DNA from: 1-14-0-10-45-29 sp964532715
GTDB lineage: Archaea; Micrarchaeota; Micrarchaeia; Anstonellales; Anstonellaceae
DNA: 27,371 nucleotides
Direction of reading: 5' to 3'
NCBI GenBank assembly: GCA_964532715.1
Contig: CAZHIX010000009.1
Location: 1 to 27,371 of the forward strand
Shown here: positions 8,077 through 16,855 of the stretch, piece after piece
Position numbering within the stretch: the stretch's first letter is position 1
How the letters are laid out: each line of letters opens with the position of its first letter
Translations under genes and position numbers: made by a program
Notes under the pieces: generated by a model
Database searches by the model: none
What the model saw: the letters and a program-made list of their open reading frames with translations, nothing else
What the model was told of the DNA's origin: nothing

Positions 8077-8700
8077 ATGAAAATGATGAATTCAAACAAT
8101 GTAAAAAAAGCTCTGTTAACAACTGCTGTAGTGAGCACTCTATTGTTCAGTTCTTGTAATGATAAAACTGTGTTTGAAAAAAATCTTGAGAAAAACTCTA
8201 AACGAGCAGTAGGTCTTGTAGAAGTTTCTGCAAAAGTAAAATCCATCAGCTCAATGTTAAAAAAAGAGAATGTTATTCGCAAGGATTTAATTGTCATATC
8301 CTTGAATCCAAATAGGGGCGATCCGCTTGGTTTGTTTGGTAATGAATTAAAAGCACAGTTCAATAGCATATTTGGTATGTTTGATCGCTTTGATAAAGAA
8401 AATGAAAATATATTGGGAAACTTTTCTATCATGCGCGAGACTAAACCAATTTCTACTTCAAATTTTGGTGAGGTTAGTATTGATGATATAATATCGATAA
8501 AAAAAATTAGTATCGGATCAATAGTGCGTGTTGTTACAAACGATAAAAATACTCCTGTGGTTATGGGTGAGTTGGTAACTTTCTCCTCTACTTTAAACCA
8601 AGTGTTTAATCCTTATGGTAAAACAAGCATATTTGTGAAAGTTGATACTGATATAGTAAAAATAGAAACCACAAATATCAAACAAATTGATGCGTTCTAA
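8077..8700 (+). CDS. Small predicted lipoprotein of unknown function
   Basis: Not recognised. The 207-residue product from ATG 8077 begins with a basic N-region, a hydrophobic stretch (about residues 10-22) and an LFSSC lipobox-like site, after which Asn-Asp-Lys starts a hydrophilic mature part. It is therefore probably lipid-anchored on the outer face of the membrane. The mature part contains a charged helical segment and a beta-rich second half with alternating Val/Ile, consistent with a small soluble domain. No catalytic motif is seen. The start is decided by AGGTG 5 nt upstream. The gene converges with the nuclease gene at 8765, with a T-rich stretch between them. Confidence 0.78.
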   Translation: MKMMNSNNVKKALLTTAVVSTLLFSSCNDKTVFEKNLEKNSKRAVGLVEVSAKVKSISSMLKKENVIRKDLIVISLNPNRGDPLGLFGNELKAQFNSIFGMFDRFDKENENILGNFSIMRETKPISTSNFGEVSIDDIISIKKISIGSIVRVVTNDKNTPVVMGELVTFSSTLNQVFNPYGKTSIFVKVDTDIVKIETTNIKQIDAF

Positions 8701-8727
8701 CCAACCACAGGTCATCTCCATCGAATG

Positions 8728-8764
8728 TTATTTTCTTCTATTTTTTTATTTATTTTTGTTTTTC
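8728..8764 (+). terminator. T-rich terminator between convergent genes
   Basis: Repeated T runs (up to seven T) directly follow the lipoprotein gene on the plus strand, without a strong hairpin. Oligo-T tracts of this kind are the usual archaeal intrinsic termination signal. Confidence 0.55.
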
Positions 8765-9382
8765 CTATATTCTATCTGCCAATTCCCAATCTGTTTGAAA
8801 AACGTCAATAAATTCTTTTACAATATTTCCTTGCAATATGACTGATGCTTCTCTATTTTCTAAAAGTGCAGATTTTGAAAAATTTGTTGAACCTACAAAC
8901 ACCGTTTTATCATCTACTATCATCATTTTTGTATGTGTCAGCTTGTATTTTTCAGATGCCCAGCAAACTTCAACTCCGCCCTGTTTTAGTGCATCAACAA
9001 TTTTCTCTAAATTATAACTCTGAGTTCTTTTTTCTAGAATCACTCTCACATTTACTCCTCTTTTTGAAGCATCTATAAGCTCAAGTGCAATCTGCTCATT
9101 TGTGAATACATACATTTGCAAGTCAATACTGGTTTGTGCTTGGTGTATAAGATTAATAACCTCACTTTGTGAATTTGGAGAAAAAACTGCGTGAGCTTCT
9201 ACAAACGAATTAGAATAAATTGCAGAAAATAAAACAAACCCAAGCACCAAGCAAAAAACTACGCCTGCAAAAAAACTTTTCAATTCAATGAAATTTAAAA
9301 CTGAGTTTGTATTGGCAATCTTATTTTGACTCTCATTTCTTTTTCTTGTTTGTGCATTTTTTAAACTTGTAATTTTCTGCAT
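8765..9382 (-). CDS. Membrane-anchored phospholipase D-superfamily nuclease (Nuc-like)
   Basis: Probable phosphodiesterase or endonuclease of the single-HKD Nuc type, which works as a dimer. After a basic N-terminus there is one membrane helix (about residues 38-57), then a PLD domain. It begins with a Ser-x-Asp-Leu-Gln-Met-Tyr strand and ends with the catalytic motif HTKMMIVD (H150, K152, D157, counted from ATG 9382) followed by GSTNFS. A single HKD motif in about 150 residues matches Nuc rather than two-motif phospholipases. The N-in helix would place the catalytic domain outside the cell. TTG at 9385 is an alternative start one codon earlier. The carbamoyltransferase ends 37 bp upstream, so the gene may be the last member of the long minus-strand operon. 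IncN plasmids also carry a Nuc gene inside their conjugation region, which suggests a link with the membrane genes upstream. Confidence 0.85.
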   Translation of the reverse strand: MQKITSLKNAQTRKRNESQNKIANTNSVLNFIELKSFFAGVVFCLVLGFVLFSAIYSNSFVEAHAVFSPNSQSEVINLIHQAQTSIDLQMYVFTNEQIALELIDASKRGVNVRVILEKRTQSYNLEKIVDALKQGGVEVCWASEKYKLTHTKMMIVDDKTVFVGSTNFSKSALLENREASVILQGNIVKEFIDVFQTDWELADRI

Positions 9383-9422
9383 CAAAATTCATCTCAAGTT
9401 ATGTAAGTCTAATTCTTAACAT

Positions 9423-10331
9423 TCATGCTCTTGCTACAACTTCCATTAGTTTTAATAACAACGCTTCTTGAACATAAAGTTTGTTTTGTGATTGTTGCCA
9501 AACTACCGATTGTTTGCAATCAAGACACTTCGAAGTTATCTCAACATCTCTATTTGCAGGTAATGGGTGCATAATAATACAATCTTTTTTTGCAAATGCA
9601 ATCATTTCTGAATCTATCTTGTAATCTCTAAGTTGTTTGTTTTTCACATTTTTTTGCTTTGAATCAAAATCTGTCCATCTGTCTGTGTATACCACGTCTG
9701 CTTTTTTTAGAGCACTTCTCAAATCGTGAACTATTTGTACATCACTAAACTTTTTTGCTTCATCTAAATATTTTTTAGATGGTGCGTATTGTTGTGGGCA
9801 CGCAATTCTAACTTTCATACCCATTTTTGCGCACGCAACAATAATGGAATTTGCAATATTTTTTTGTGCATTTCCAACATAGCAAAAAACATTGTCGTGT
9901 CCTATTTTACCATTTTCACTCATCGTAAATATGTCCGCTAATGCCTGACATGGATGTTCTTGATTTGTCTGGCCGTTTATAATCGCAGTTTTAGAATACT
10001 TTTGAAGTTGCATCAAATCTTCTTGTTCACATAATCTTGCCATAATGCAATCTGCATACCCACATAACGCACGTGCAGTATCTGCAATTGTCTCTTTTTT
10101 TGAAGATTGTATCTGCGCAAAATCAAGACTTAGTGCATGTCCTCCAAGTTTATTCATCGCAATATCAAAACTAACTCGTGTTTTAGTGGAAGGTCTTTCA
10201 AAAAGCATAATAAGCGTTTTTGTTTCAAGTGATTTTGAATATACTCGTGGGTTGGATTTAATTTTTTGAGCTAAATGAATAAGCTCCTCAATTCCTGCAC
10301 TTGTTGTATCCAACATAGATAAGAAATTCAT
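9423..10331 (-). CDS. Ornithine carbamoyltransferase-like protein with altered substrate loop
   Basis: Aspartate/ornithine carbamoyltransferase superfamily, 302 residues, cytoplasmic. The carbamoyl-phosphate site is intact: STKTR at 48-52 and HPCQ at 126-129, the latter in a NGQTNQEHPCQALAD context as in ornithine enzymes. The C-terminal part (VVWQQSQNKLYVQEALL) also aligns with ornithine carbamoyltransferase. Two substrate-side motifs are unusual. The D-x-W-x-SMG loop reads TDRWTDFD (216-223), lacking SMG, and the HCLP motif reads HPLP (255-258), as in aspartate enzymes. The amine substrate is therefore uncertain. AGGTG 5 nt before the ATG supports translation within a longer transcript; the last membrane paralogue ends 44 bp upstream. 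No other arginine or pyrimidine gene is in the window. Confidence 0.85.
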   Translation of the reverse strand: MNFLSMLDTTSAGIEELIHLAQKIKSNPRVYSKSLETKTLIMLFERPSTKTRVSFDIAMNKLGGHALSLDFAQIQSSKKETIADTARALCGYADCIMARLCEQEDLMQLQKYSKTAIINGQTNQEHPCQALADIFTMSENGKIGHDNVFCYVGNAQKNIANSIIVACAKMGMKVRIACPQQYAPSKKYLDEAKKFSDVQIVHDLRSALKKADVVYTDRWTDFDSKQKNVKNKQLRDYKIDSEMIAFAKKDCIIMHPLPANRDVEITSKCLDCKQSVVWQQSQNKLYVQEALLLKLMEVVARA

Positions 10332-10375
10332 TCTTTCACCTTTTTTTCAATCGTGTGTTTGCGCATTTCTATTCA

Positions 10376-11407
10376 TCATATCAATTTCACAAGCCCTCTA
10401 CCTATCTCATTCAAATCAGAACCAAGTATAGCTCCAGTTTGTCGTATAAACGTAAATGTAATTATGAGCGCAACCATTGGAAAAAACATTGCCTGCATAT
10501 AGAACATGGGAATAAATGTTCTTGCCTTTGCTAAAAGACCACCAACTTCGTTCTCGTTTGCTTTTGTAGTATAATATGCCCAAACCACCGTTCCCGCATC
10601 AATCCCCTCACCAACTTCCTGTATATTCATCGTTGCAGGGGGTACAAAATCTGTGCAAAAACTTACTCCTGGGGATTGTAATGTAATAAGAACCGCAAGA
10701 CTTATTGGGTAAACTGCAAAAAAACCAAATCCAATAGCAAGTAAAAGCCCGCCTGCGCCTCTACTCATCGGAAAAACTCTTAGCACAAGTCCAAGCTGAA
10801 TCAAAAGTGGTGCAGTATACTTCATAACCGATAATAATCTAATTTGAAGCCAGTGCAATAATAAAAGTAAATTTATATTTTCCATTAAATACTCAAAAAA
10901 ACTCGTATAAACTGTGCTGTACCACCCACCAACTGGCTCAACTCCCATAGTCTCTGTTTTTGTTCCTCCCACTATTTTGAAATAAAAATTAATTGAGTAA
11001 AGTGTTGAATATATGTTTTGTTCGCATTCAATCATCGTATCTTTCAAAAATGCTTGTATAAACCAATAAGGGTCAAATCTTGTTTTTGGATCTATCCCAC
11101 CATTAAGTTCACTTGTGTGATATGTTATACTAATCATATCTACCATCAAATTCCAGCTAAACATGATAAGTCCAACACTTGCAAAAACGAGTATATATGT
11201 TGCAAGCACTTGCATATATTCTCCTTTAGCCCATGCGCGAAGTGACGGTATATTGAATGCATTAGCTATCATGTGGAGTAAAACTACGATAAAAAAAGAA
11301 ATGAATCCAATAATCATAATATTTGGACTCCAAGCAACCCAAGAACTTCCTGCACCAAACATCATTTGTATAAGACCTGAGTTTGCTATTACTTCCATAT
11401 CGCTCAT
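10376..11407 (-). CDS. VirB6/TrbL-like polytopic membrane protein, paralogue 6
   Basis: Sixth and last member of the paralogue array (343 residues, about seven membrane helices). It carries the three shared blocks: RAWAKGEYMQ (57-66) before the second helix, the QLGLVLRVFPMSRGAGG segment before a long helix ending in a Tyr-Pro, and a C-terminal ILGSDLN...LVKLI tail. An extracellular segment with Cys and Trp residues lies between the early helices and the GVEPVGG stretch. The role as a channel or platform subunit is inferred from topology and family likeness. It starts 1 nt after the stop of its upstream paralogue, with AAGGTTGA about 8 nt before the ATG, so translation is probably coupled. 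No separate signal peptide is seen. Confidence 0.8.
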   Translation of the reverse strand: MSDMEVIANSGLIQMMFGAGSSWVAWSPNIMIIGFISFFIVVLLHMIANAFNIPSLRAWAKGEYMQVLATYILVFASVGLIMFSWNLMVDMISITYHTSELNGGIDPKTRFDPYWFIQAFLKDTMIECEQNIYSTLYSINFYFKIVGGTKTETMGVEPVGGWYSTVYTSFFEYLMENINLLLLLHWLQIRLLSVMKYTAPLLIQLGLVLRVFPMSRGAGGLLLAIGFGFFAVYPISLAVLITLQSPGVSFCTDFVPPATMNIQEVGEGIDAGTVVWAYYTTKANENEVGGLLAKARTFIPMFYMQAMFFPMVALIITFTFIRQTGAILGSDLNEIGRGLVKLI

Positions 11408-11408
11408 G

Positions 11409-12656
11409 CTATATCAACCTTGTCAAGTTTGTTAAATCAACCTGTGTTCCAAAAAATTGTGTAAGCTCTCTTGCTATCTCTATATAAACCAAAAAGTTAA
11501 TCAGTGGGAAAACAACCGCCGCTATTGAATATATAAAAACCAACTGATATGGGTATGATATAGCGTTACCAAGTTCCCATGTCTTTTTTGAAAAAAGATT
11601 ATCGTGCTTAGTCGGATCTAATTGGGTAAAATATTTTGAAGCCTGTGCAACGTTTTTTGTAGTCATGTTTACTCTACCTGAGCCATCAACACCTGTGTTT
11701 TCATACTGCACAAATTGATTAGCAACTTCGTTTGCGTTAACTCTTAGATCAGAATTAGAATTCAGGTTTGTTTGCAAATCTAATTGAGTCTTATCAACAT
11801 ATTTATCATAATCTGCATATTTAAGCGTGCTTAAATCTACCGCTCTAGTTGTATCATCAATAAACGCATCTATTGGTGAAAACAAAACTGCGTCATTCAC
11901 AACTAATAAAAGTGGATAAAAAAACAGTGATGCTATTGAAAACCCTATTATTGCACCTCCAAATTCTCGTGTAGGCGAAAAGCTTCTAAGTAAAAGTCCA
12001 AGTGGTAAAAAGTAATACGGGATAGATACGAAAATAAAATCAAGTAGTCGCATCTGAACCAATACTGCCAAATATGACATTATAAATCCGCTAACTGCAA
12101 CCAAAAATATATTCATTACTTGATTAAATCCAGATAGAGGTTCAACTGTAAAACCAATCCCCATGGGGCTTGAATTCCAAGTACTTTTGAACAAATATGA
12201 TAACAAATAATTTATTCCTATCAAGGATTGCATCACAGTGTCCCCTCTATTTTTTACTTTAGTCAAAAATGCCTGTGCACTGCAATATGGTGTAAACTCA
12301 GAATAACCTTGCATGTTGCACAATTCTTTTGACTCTTCTACAAGTTCTGTTGATAATTGTGTTGTAGGTCCATACAAAAACGTAGCATCCCAGTGGCACA
12401 TCCCATAAAGCCATCCTGCAATCAAAATCGCAATTGTCGCAGTAGCAAAAATTTGAAATAATTCAAATCGTGCCCATGCTTCCATTTTATGGTTTCTTGT
12501 TGCTTGTGAAAAAAAGTATATAAGACTCACAAAAAACACCATGCCTATAAGTCCCAAAAACGTGAGTGTATACCAATTTCCACCAAGTGCATTTGAAAAC
12601 GAACTTTCAGTAAGTGAAAGCGGATCAAGCGATGCACAGTAATTTGCAATATCCAT
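11409..12656 (-). CDS. VirB6/TrbL-like polytopic membrane protein, paralogue 5
   Basis: 415 residues with about seven helices. Shared blocks: EAWARFELFQ (59-68), the LPLGLLLRSFSPTREFGG segment (218-234) and the C-terminal FFGTQVDLTNLTRLI tail. Two extracellular loops are seen. The first holds three Cys (86, 113, 125), possibly disulphide-bonded. The second, between the SPTR helix and the last helices (roughly 255-365), is hydrophilic and Asp/Asn-rich. The blocks align with the other five paralogues, but intervening loops differ in length and sequence, so the copies are old. The upstream paralogue stops 9 bp before this ATG and a GGATGA-type ribosome site overlaps that junction, indicating a single operon. 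Confidence 0.8.
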   Translation of the reverse strand: MDIANYCASLDPLSLTESSFSNALGGNWYTLTFLGLIGMVFFVSLIYFFSQATRNHKMEAWARFELFQIFATATIAILIAGWLYGMCHWDATFLYGPTTQLSTELVEESKELCNMQGYSEFTPYCSAQAFLTKVKNRGDTVMQSLIGINYLLSYLFKSTWNSSPMGIGFTVEPLSGFNQVMNIFLVAVSGFIMSYLAVLVQMRLLDFIFVSIPYYFLPLGLLLRSFSPTREFGGAIIGFSIASLFFYPLLLVVNDAVLFSPIDAFIDDTTRAVDLSTLKYADYDKYVDKTQLDLQTNLNSNSDLRVNANEVANQFVQYENTGVDGSGRVNMTTKNVAQASKYFTQLDPTKHDNLFSKKTWELGNAISYPYQLVFIYSIAAVVFPLINFLVYIEIARELTQFFGTQVDLTNLTRLI

Positions 12657-12665
12657 AATTCATCC

Positions 12666-13928
12666 CTAAAATATCTTCTCAAACGCCGACAAATCAATTT
12701 CTGTTCCCAAGTATTTTGCAAGTTCTTTTATCACTGTAAGTGTAATAAATATATTAAATAAAGGTACAAGCACTGAAACAATTATTACATAAAATAATAT
12801 TGAACCCAAAAGTGATAATGAATAAATTGCCACTATACTAAAAATTGTTGATGCAAGATATGAACCTGTAAATGGAGTCATAATTGCAAATAACAATATA
12901 GATATTGCCGCACCTTGTCCGTTTAGCACCGTCTCTTCAATATAATGCCACGTTCCATAAATAGAAAGCTTGAAAAAACAGTGATGACTTCCGCCTCCAC
13001 TTGCCGTGTGCTGTACGCAATCATGATAAGTACTAAATGTTTGCATTTGTGAATTCTGATATATAGCATCTGTTCCTTCAAAATTACCTACTAAATAATT
13101 TTCAAGTGCAATCGCATTTATGTTTAGAACAAATGGAAATACGAAATAAAAACCAATTGCCACCGCAATCAACACATTTCCGGCTCTAAAAATTCCAATA
13201 CTTCTCAAAAAAAGTCCAAGTGGCATCAAAACTGCCAAAAGTCTTGTTTTCACAAATATCAAAAGCCAAAGTTGAACAAACCAAACTCCAACTGCAACTG
13301 CTAATGAAGAAACCATTATACCTAATGTATCAAATATGGGTCTGAATGCAGGTGCAAGAGAAAACGAAATACCTATTATCCCTGCAGGTCTAAAGTACGG
13401 AGTAATATTTCCAACCATTGACATTACTGCGGTTATTAACGTAAGTGTAGAAAATTCGTATATAATAGTGTTTCTCACACCTTCTGCAAAATCAATGGCG
13501 TTATCTATTTGTATAAATCCTGCAAGTCCAAACGAATCTGTAGGCATTTGATTCACTGCAACAAAAAGTGCAGAACAAAGACACAACAATATTAATGATT
13601 TCACACAATTTGAAATTAAATTTTTGCTCCATGCTAAAACCCTCGGTCCGAATATTGCGGATAAAATATATCCTATAGCACCTATCGTCGTCACAACAAG
13701 TATCGCTAAAAATGATAACCCAATCCAGTCACTATTTGCAGTAGCTACCGAACTTAGACTTCTTGTAGGCATCCAAAAATCATTCACAAACAGAAAATCT
13801 GGGAAAATCCAACCGTATAATTCTGCATTTGCAATCTTGACAAATACAATTGCAAAAATAAACGATAGCAGTATTATACCAAATCTTGGTATTTTCAATT
13901 TCTGTATTTGGCTCATGTCAATATTCAT
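12666..13928 (-). CDS. VirB6/TrbL-like polytopic membrane protein, paralogue 4
   Basis: 420 residues. A hydrophobic N-terminus (about 17-35) ending in Ala-Asn-Ala resembles a cleavable signal peptide. The juxtamembrane block is the most diverged of the set (LAWSKNLISN, 98-107). The MPLGLFLRSIGIFRAGN segment and the C-terminal YLGTEIDLSAFEKIF tail match the paralogues clearly. One extracellular loop holds a His/Gly/Ser-rich patch between two Cys residues. The ATG directly abuts the stop of the upstream paralogue (TAG then ATG), so translational coupling is likely. A role in a membrane channel or platform is inferred from family likeness only. Confidence 0.8.
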   Translation of the reverse strand: MNIDMSQIQKLKIPRFGIILLSFIFAIVFVKIANAELYGWIFPDFLFVNDFWMPTRSLSSVATANSDWIGLSFLAILVVTTIGAIGYILSAIFGPRVLAWSKNLISNCVKSLILLCLCSALFVAVNQMPTDSFGLAGFIQIDNAIDFAEGVRNTIIYEFSTLTLITAVMSMVGNITPYFRPAGIIGISFSLAPAFRPIFDTLGIMVSSLAVAVGVWFVQLWLLIFVKTRLLAVLMPLGLFLRSIGIFRAGNVLIAVAIGFYFVFPFVLNINAIALENYLVGNFEGTDAIYQNSQMQTFSTYHDCVQHTASGGGSHHCFFKLSIYGTWHYIEETVLNGQGAAISILLFAIMTPFTGSYLASTIFSIVAIYSLSLLGSILFYVIIVSVLVPLFNIFITLTVIKELAKYLGTEIDLSAFEKIF

Positions 13929-15554
13929 CTACAACAACCTTGAAAGTCCTGCTATCTCTATATCTCCTCCAAGTGTGGGGGATAGTGTTTTTACTGTGCC
14001 AAGTGCAACCATCAAAGAAATAAATGGTGCAACAAGTGAAAATATCAAAAGTTTTGCAACATTATCTATAATTCCATTTTCTCCAAGAAGATATCCACTT
14101 GGAACTGCTCTTGCTATTGCACCACCATAACCTTCTAGAAGTCTTTCATGCCAACTTTTTTGTGATATCTCAATAAAATTTGCACTTTGTTCATCTGTCG
14201 TTTTTGAGCTAAACATCAAATTCATCGTAATTCTTGCTTTTTGTGAAATTACCAAGTCCCCATCATTATCTACATAAAAAGAATCTGAATAATCTTCTCT
14301 AAAGTCATCGGTGCGTGGTTCATTAGTGCATTTGCAAGCATTTGTATCACAATAATATCCTTTTCCATATTGTTCTTTGCACACAAGTGGCGTTCCTTTT
14401 TGAGGTGGATTTCTTTGATCCTTTGCAGCTATGTCTTCTCCGCATTCTTCCCAAGGTTCAATCACCCCATTTGCGCATGTTTCTCCTCTATATGTATATG
14501 CAGGATATCTTGCGTTATACTCAATTGGTATCTTTTCATAATAGCTATTAGCTGATTTAACTGGCATGACTGCACCTGTATTTGTTGAAATTTCGTATTC
14601 CCCTACAAATGTCTGAAGACCTACGCTTGTGGGGTCATCTAAAGAAACTCCCATATCATCAATCCACGGACCTGTAAATGAAAATAATATTGACATCCAA
14701 AACACATACATAAATATAAGTACGATATAAAATCCAACTGCAAGCGAAATCAATAAACCCCCAAGTTTTCTTGTGAAATACAATGTTCTAAAGAAAATAC
14801 CTGATGCAAGAAGATATGGGAAAAATGCAACATGCAACACATCTACTGCAAATTGTTGGGCTCTTACTGTAAGTAAATTTTTCAATAATAAATTAAACAT
14901 CATGTTCATAGTCTCAATTGCAGGTCCTATTCCTGCAAGTGGTGCAACCGATAATGCGCCTCCTGGGGCAGGTATAGCTTTGAATCCCAATCCAACGCTA
15001 CTTATCGGATATAAAATAGACATATATCTAATCAACGATGCGCCTTGTCCTTGTGACGATTTTGCAAGTATCTGTAAATAATCCTCAGCCATTCTTACAT
15101 GGCATGGTTTAGGTGTATCTACATTAGCAAGTTCGCACCTTATATATACGTAATTTTCCCACGCTACTGCGTTTTCACCTGTAGCTATTCCACTAAGTTT
15201 TGGTAGTTGCGTGCAAATATATCCTGTTGAACTTATAAGCGCCATTATTGCCACAATTATTACTGCCGAATAACCAAGTTGTATGAGTTCTGATTTTACC
15301 CACACTTTTATTTTATCATCCTGCATTAGTGATGCATATATCCAAGAAACAGAGCATATAACTATCCCAATTCCAAATGCGCCATATATCGGAAGTGCCC
15401 ATGCATCGGTCCACCACATTTTAAATTTTGATTCAATTGCTCTTGAGCCATCACTACTGTCCTTCAATATACACCCAGAGAGTGAAACTAACAAAAGTGC
15501 AAATATCAACAACGATATTCTTTTCATATTTTGGTTCAATCTCATATTTTTCAC
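13929..15554 (-). CDS. VirB6/TrbL-like membrane lipoprotein with Cys-rich insert, paralogue 3
   Basis: Largest paralogue (541 residues from GTG 15554; ATG at 15545 or 15527 is also possible, the last giving a compact signal peptide). The N-terminus has a lipobox, LVSLSGC, predicting lipid attachment at Cys28. Shared blocks are KVWVKSELIQ (83-92), a FFRTLYFTRKLGG segment (254-266) and the tail TLGGDIEIAGLSRLL. Between helices, residues 358-410 form a Cys-rich insert. It starts CANGVIEPWEEC (360-371) and goes on with Cys at 392, 402, 407 and 409, which is the pattern of the myxobacterial-type disulphide repeat (DUF4215-like). The insert should lie outside the cell and suggests binding or a disulphide-stabilised contact. 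A 128-bp spacer separates it from the upstream paralogue. Confidence 0.82.
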   Translation of the reverse strand: MKNMRLNQNMKRISLLIFALLLVSLSGCILKDSSDGSRAIESKFKMWWTDAWALPIYGAFGIGIVICSVSWIYASLMQDDKIKVWVKSELIQLGYSAVIIVAIMALISSTGYICTQLPKLSGIATGENAVAWENYVYIRCELANVDTPKPCHVRMAEDYLQILAKSSQGQGASLIRYMSILYPISSVGLGFKAIPAPGGALSVAPLAGIGPAIETMNMMFNLLLKNLLTVRAQQFAVDVLHVAFFPYLLASGIFFRTLYFTRKLGGLLISLAVGFYIVLIFMYVFWMSILFSFTGPWIDDMGVSLDDPTSVGLQTFVGEYEISTNTGAVMPVKSANSYYEKIPIEYNARYPAYTYRGETCANGVIEPWEECGEDIAAKDQRNPPQKGTPLVCKEQYGKGYYCDTNACKCTNEPRTDDFREDYSDSFYVDNDGDLVISQKARITMNLMFSSKTTDEQSANFIEISQKSWHERLLEGYGGAIARAVPSGYLLGENGIIDNVAKLLIFSLVAPFISLMVALGTVKTLSPTLGGDIEIAGLSRLL

Positions 15555-15682
15555 ATACTCACATAGGTTTTTTTCATACTTTTAGGTGTATCAGTCCAAT
15601 GTTTATTCACGTTTTTGCTAATTCTCATCCCTTATTTATTCATTTCTTTTTATTCATATTTATCTATCCATCATATCCACAT
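15555..15682. other. AT-rich spacer between paralogues 2 and 3
   Basis: The only sizeable gap apart from 16775-16855 inside the array. It is rich in repeated TATTCAT words on the plus strand (for example 15637-15643 and 15651-15657) and contains no gene. No minus-strand oligo-T terminator is evident, so read-through from paralogue 2 is possible. Confidence 0.4.
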
Positions 15683-16774
15683 CTATTCATTCATATTCTG
15701 CGAGAAAAATTTAACTCCAGCTTTTATGAATGTAACTACCATTATCATATTTATCGCCGGTAAAAAAACTGCTTGAAAAATAACATAAGATAAATGTGCA
15801 GTAAATCCCTTTTTTGCCACGCCTCCATCAATATCAAGAATATCTCTACTAAGGCTTGGCAACATTTCCTCTCCAAGTTTGTTGTAAAAATCCCTATCAA
15901 AGTTTTTTTGAGTGAATAAATAATCTTCATTTTGTGATTCAAATCCTGAGCACATATTGTACCCAATATGTTCTTTGTATAAATGATACATTACTTGTGC
16001 ATTGATTAAATAGCAAAACGGAAGAACAAAATAAAATGCAAGCGCACTTGCAATTAAAAACGATCCTGCATCTCGTGTTGGAGAAAAAAATCTCATCAAA
16101 ATACCGGCTGGCAATACTATCGTAAGTGCAGTCGCATGAATTATTTGCAATCCAATATTCTGAATAATAAGACTGGATGCAAACGGTGATATAAACATCT
16201 GGATTATATCCAAAACTCGCTCAATCACATCAAAACCTGGAAATGTAGGAAATGTAAATCCCCATCCAACTGCTGAAGCATAAAACCGACTTTTCATACC
16301 TGCAAGATATTGGCTTGCCATTTTCATCCCCTCAAGTTTCATCGTGGTTGCAGAAGAAACGCAAATAACATCTTGCAAATATTTTTCTGTGATATCAAAC
16401 ATAGATTGCCCAGAGTAGCCTGCTCCAAGTGTAGATATATGTTCCCGAACTATTCCATCCACAACCATCGCAGAACTAAATATAAAAATTCCCCAAACAA
16501 TTCCAATTACTAACTGATATAACTCGCTTTTAGTATATGCTTCCCATTCTGGAACAGCTGCCAACTTTGACGCCATGTAAACAAGTGATACAAAAAAAGT
16601 AATTGTGCATATAGCTATAATAATCAAATTAACAAGTTTTCCATATCCGCCTGAACTATTTGCTTGGCTAAACATGTCTCCTTGCTCAAATCTTGGAATA
16701 CCACAGAACAATCCTCCTACTAAAACAAACGTCGCAAAGACCGCCAACAAAAGATTTTTTCTCTCCATGTGCAT
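15683..16774 (-). CDS. VirB6/TrbL-like polytopic membrane protein, paralogue 2 (short tail)
   Basis: 363 residues. A hydrophobic N-terminus (about 8-24, with Cys24 near its end) looks like a signal peptide. Shared blocks are EWEAYTKSELYQ (76-87) and the LPAGILMRFFSPTRDAG segment (221-237) leading into a helix that ends FVLP. Unlike the other five, the protein stops soon after its last helix with KFFSQNMNE; the conserved GG/GT tail is missing. Between the blocks lie an extracellular region with Cys138 and a Phe/Pro/Gly-rich stretch (170-182) matching the PLSG/PVSG stretch of other copies. A TGTATATTG element about 24 nt before the ATG could be a second, leaderless promoter inside the array. 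Confidence 0.8.
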   Translation of the reverse strand: MHMERKNLLLAVFATFVLVGGLFCGIPRFEQGDMFSQANSSGGYGKLVNLIIIAICTITFFVSLVYMASKLAAVPEWEAYTKSELYQLVIGIVWGIFIFSSAMVVDGIVREHISTLGAGYSGQSMFDITEKYLQDVICVSSATTMKLEGMKMASQYLAGMKSRFYASAVGWGFTFPTFPGFDVIERVLDIIQMFISPFASSLIIQNIGLQIIHATALTIVLPAGILMRFFSPTRDAGSFLIASALAFYFVLPFCYLINAQVMYHLYKEHIGYNMCSGFESQNEDYLFTQKNFDRDFYNKLGEEMLPSLSRDILDIDGGVAKKGFTAHLSYVIFQAVFLPAINMIMVVTFIKAGVKFFSQNMNE

Positions 16775-16855
16775 TCACAATTTTTATGTCAATATACACG
16801 CTTGCATTACATACCTTACACTATACTCTAAATTTTCTTGCATATTTCATATATT

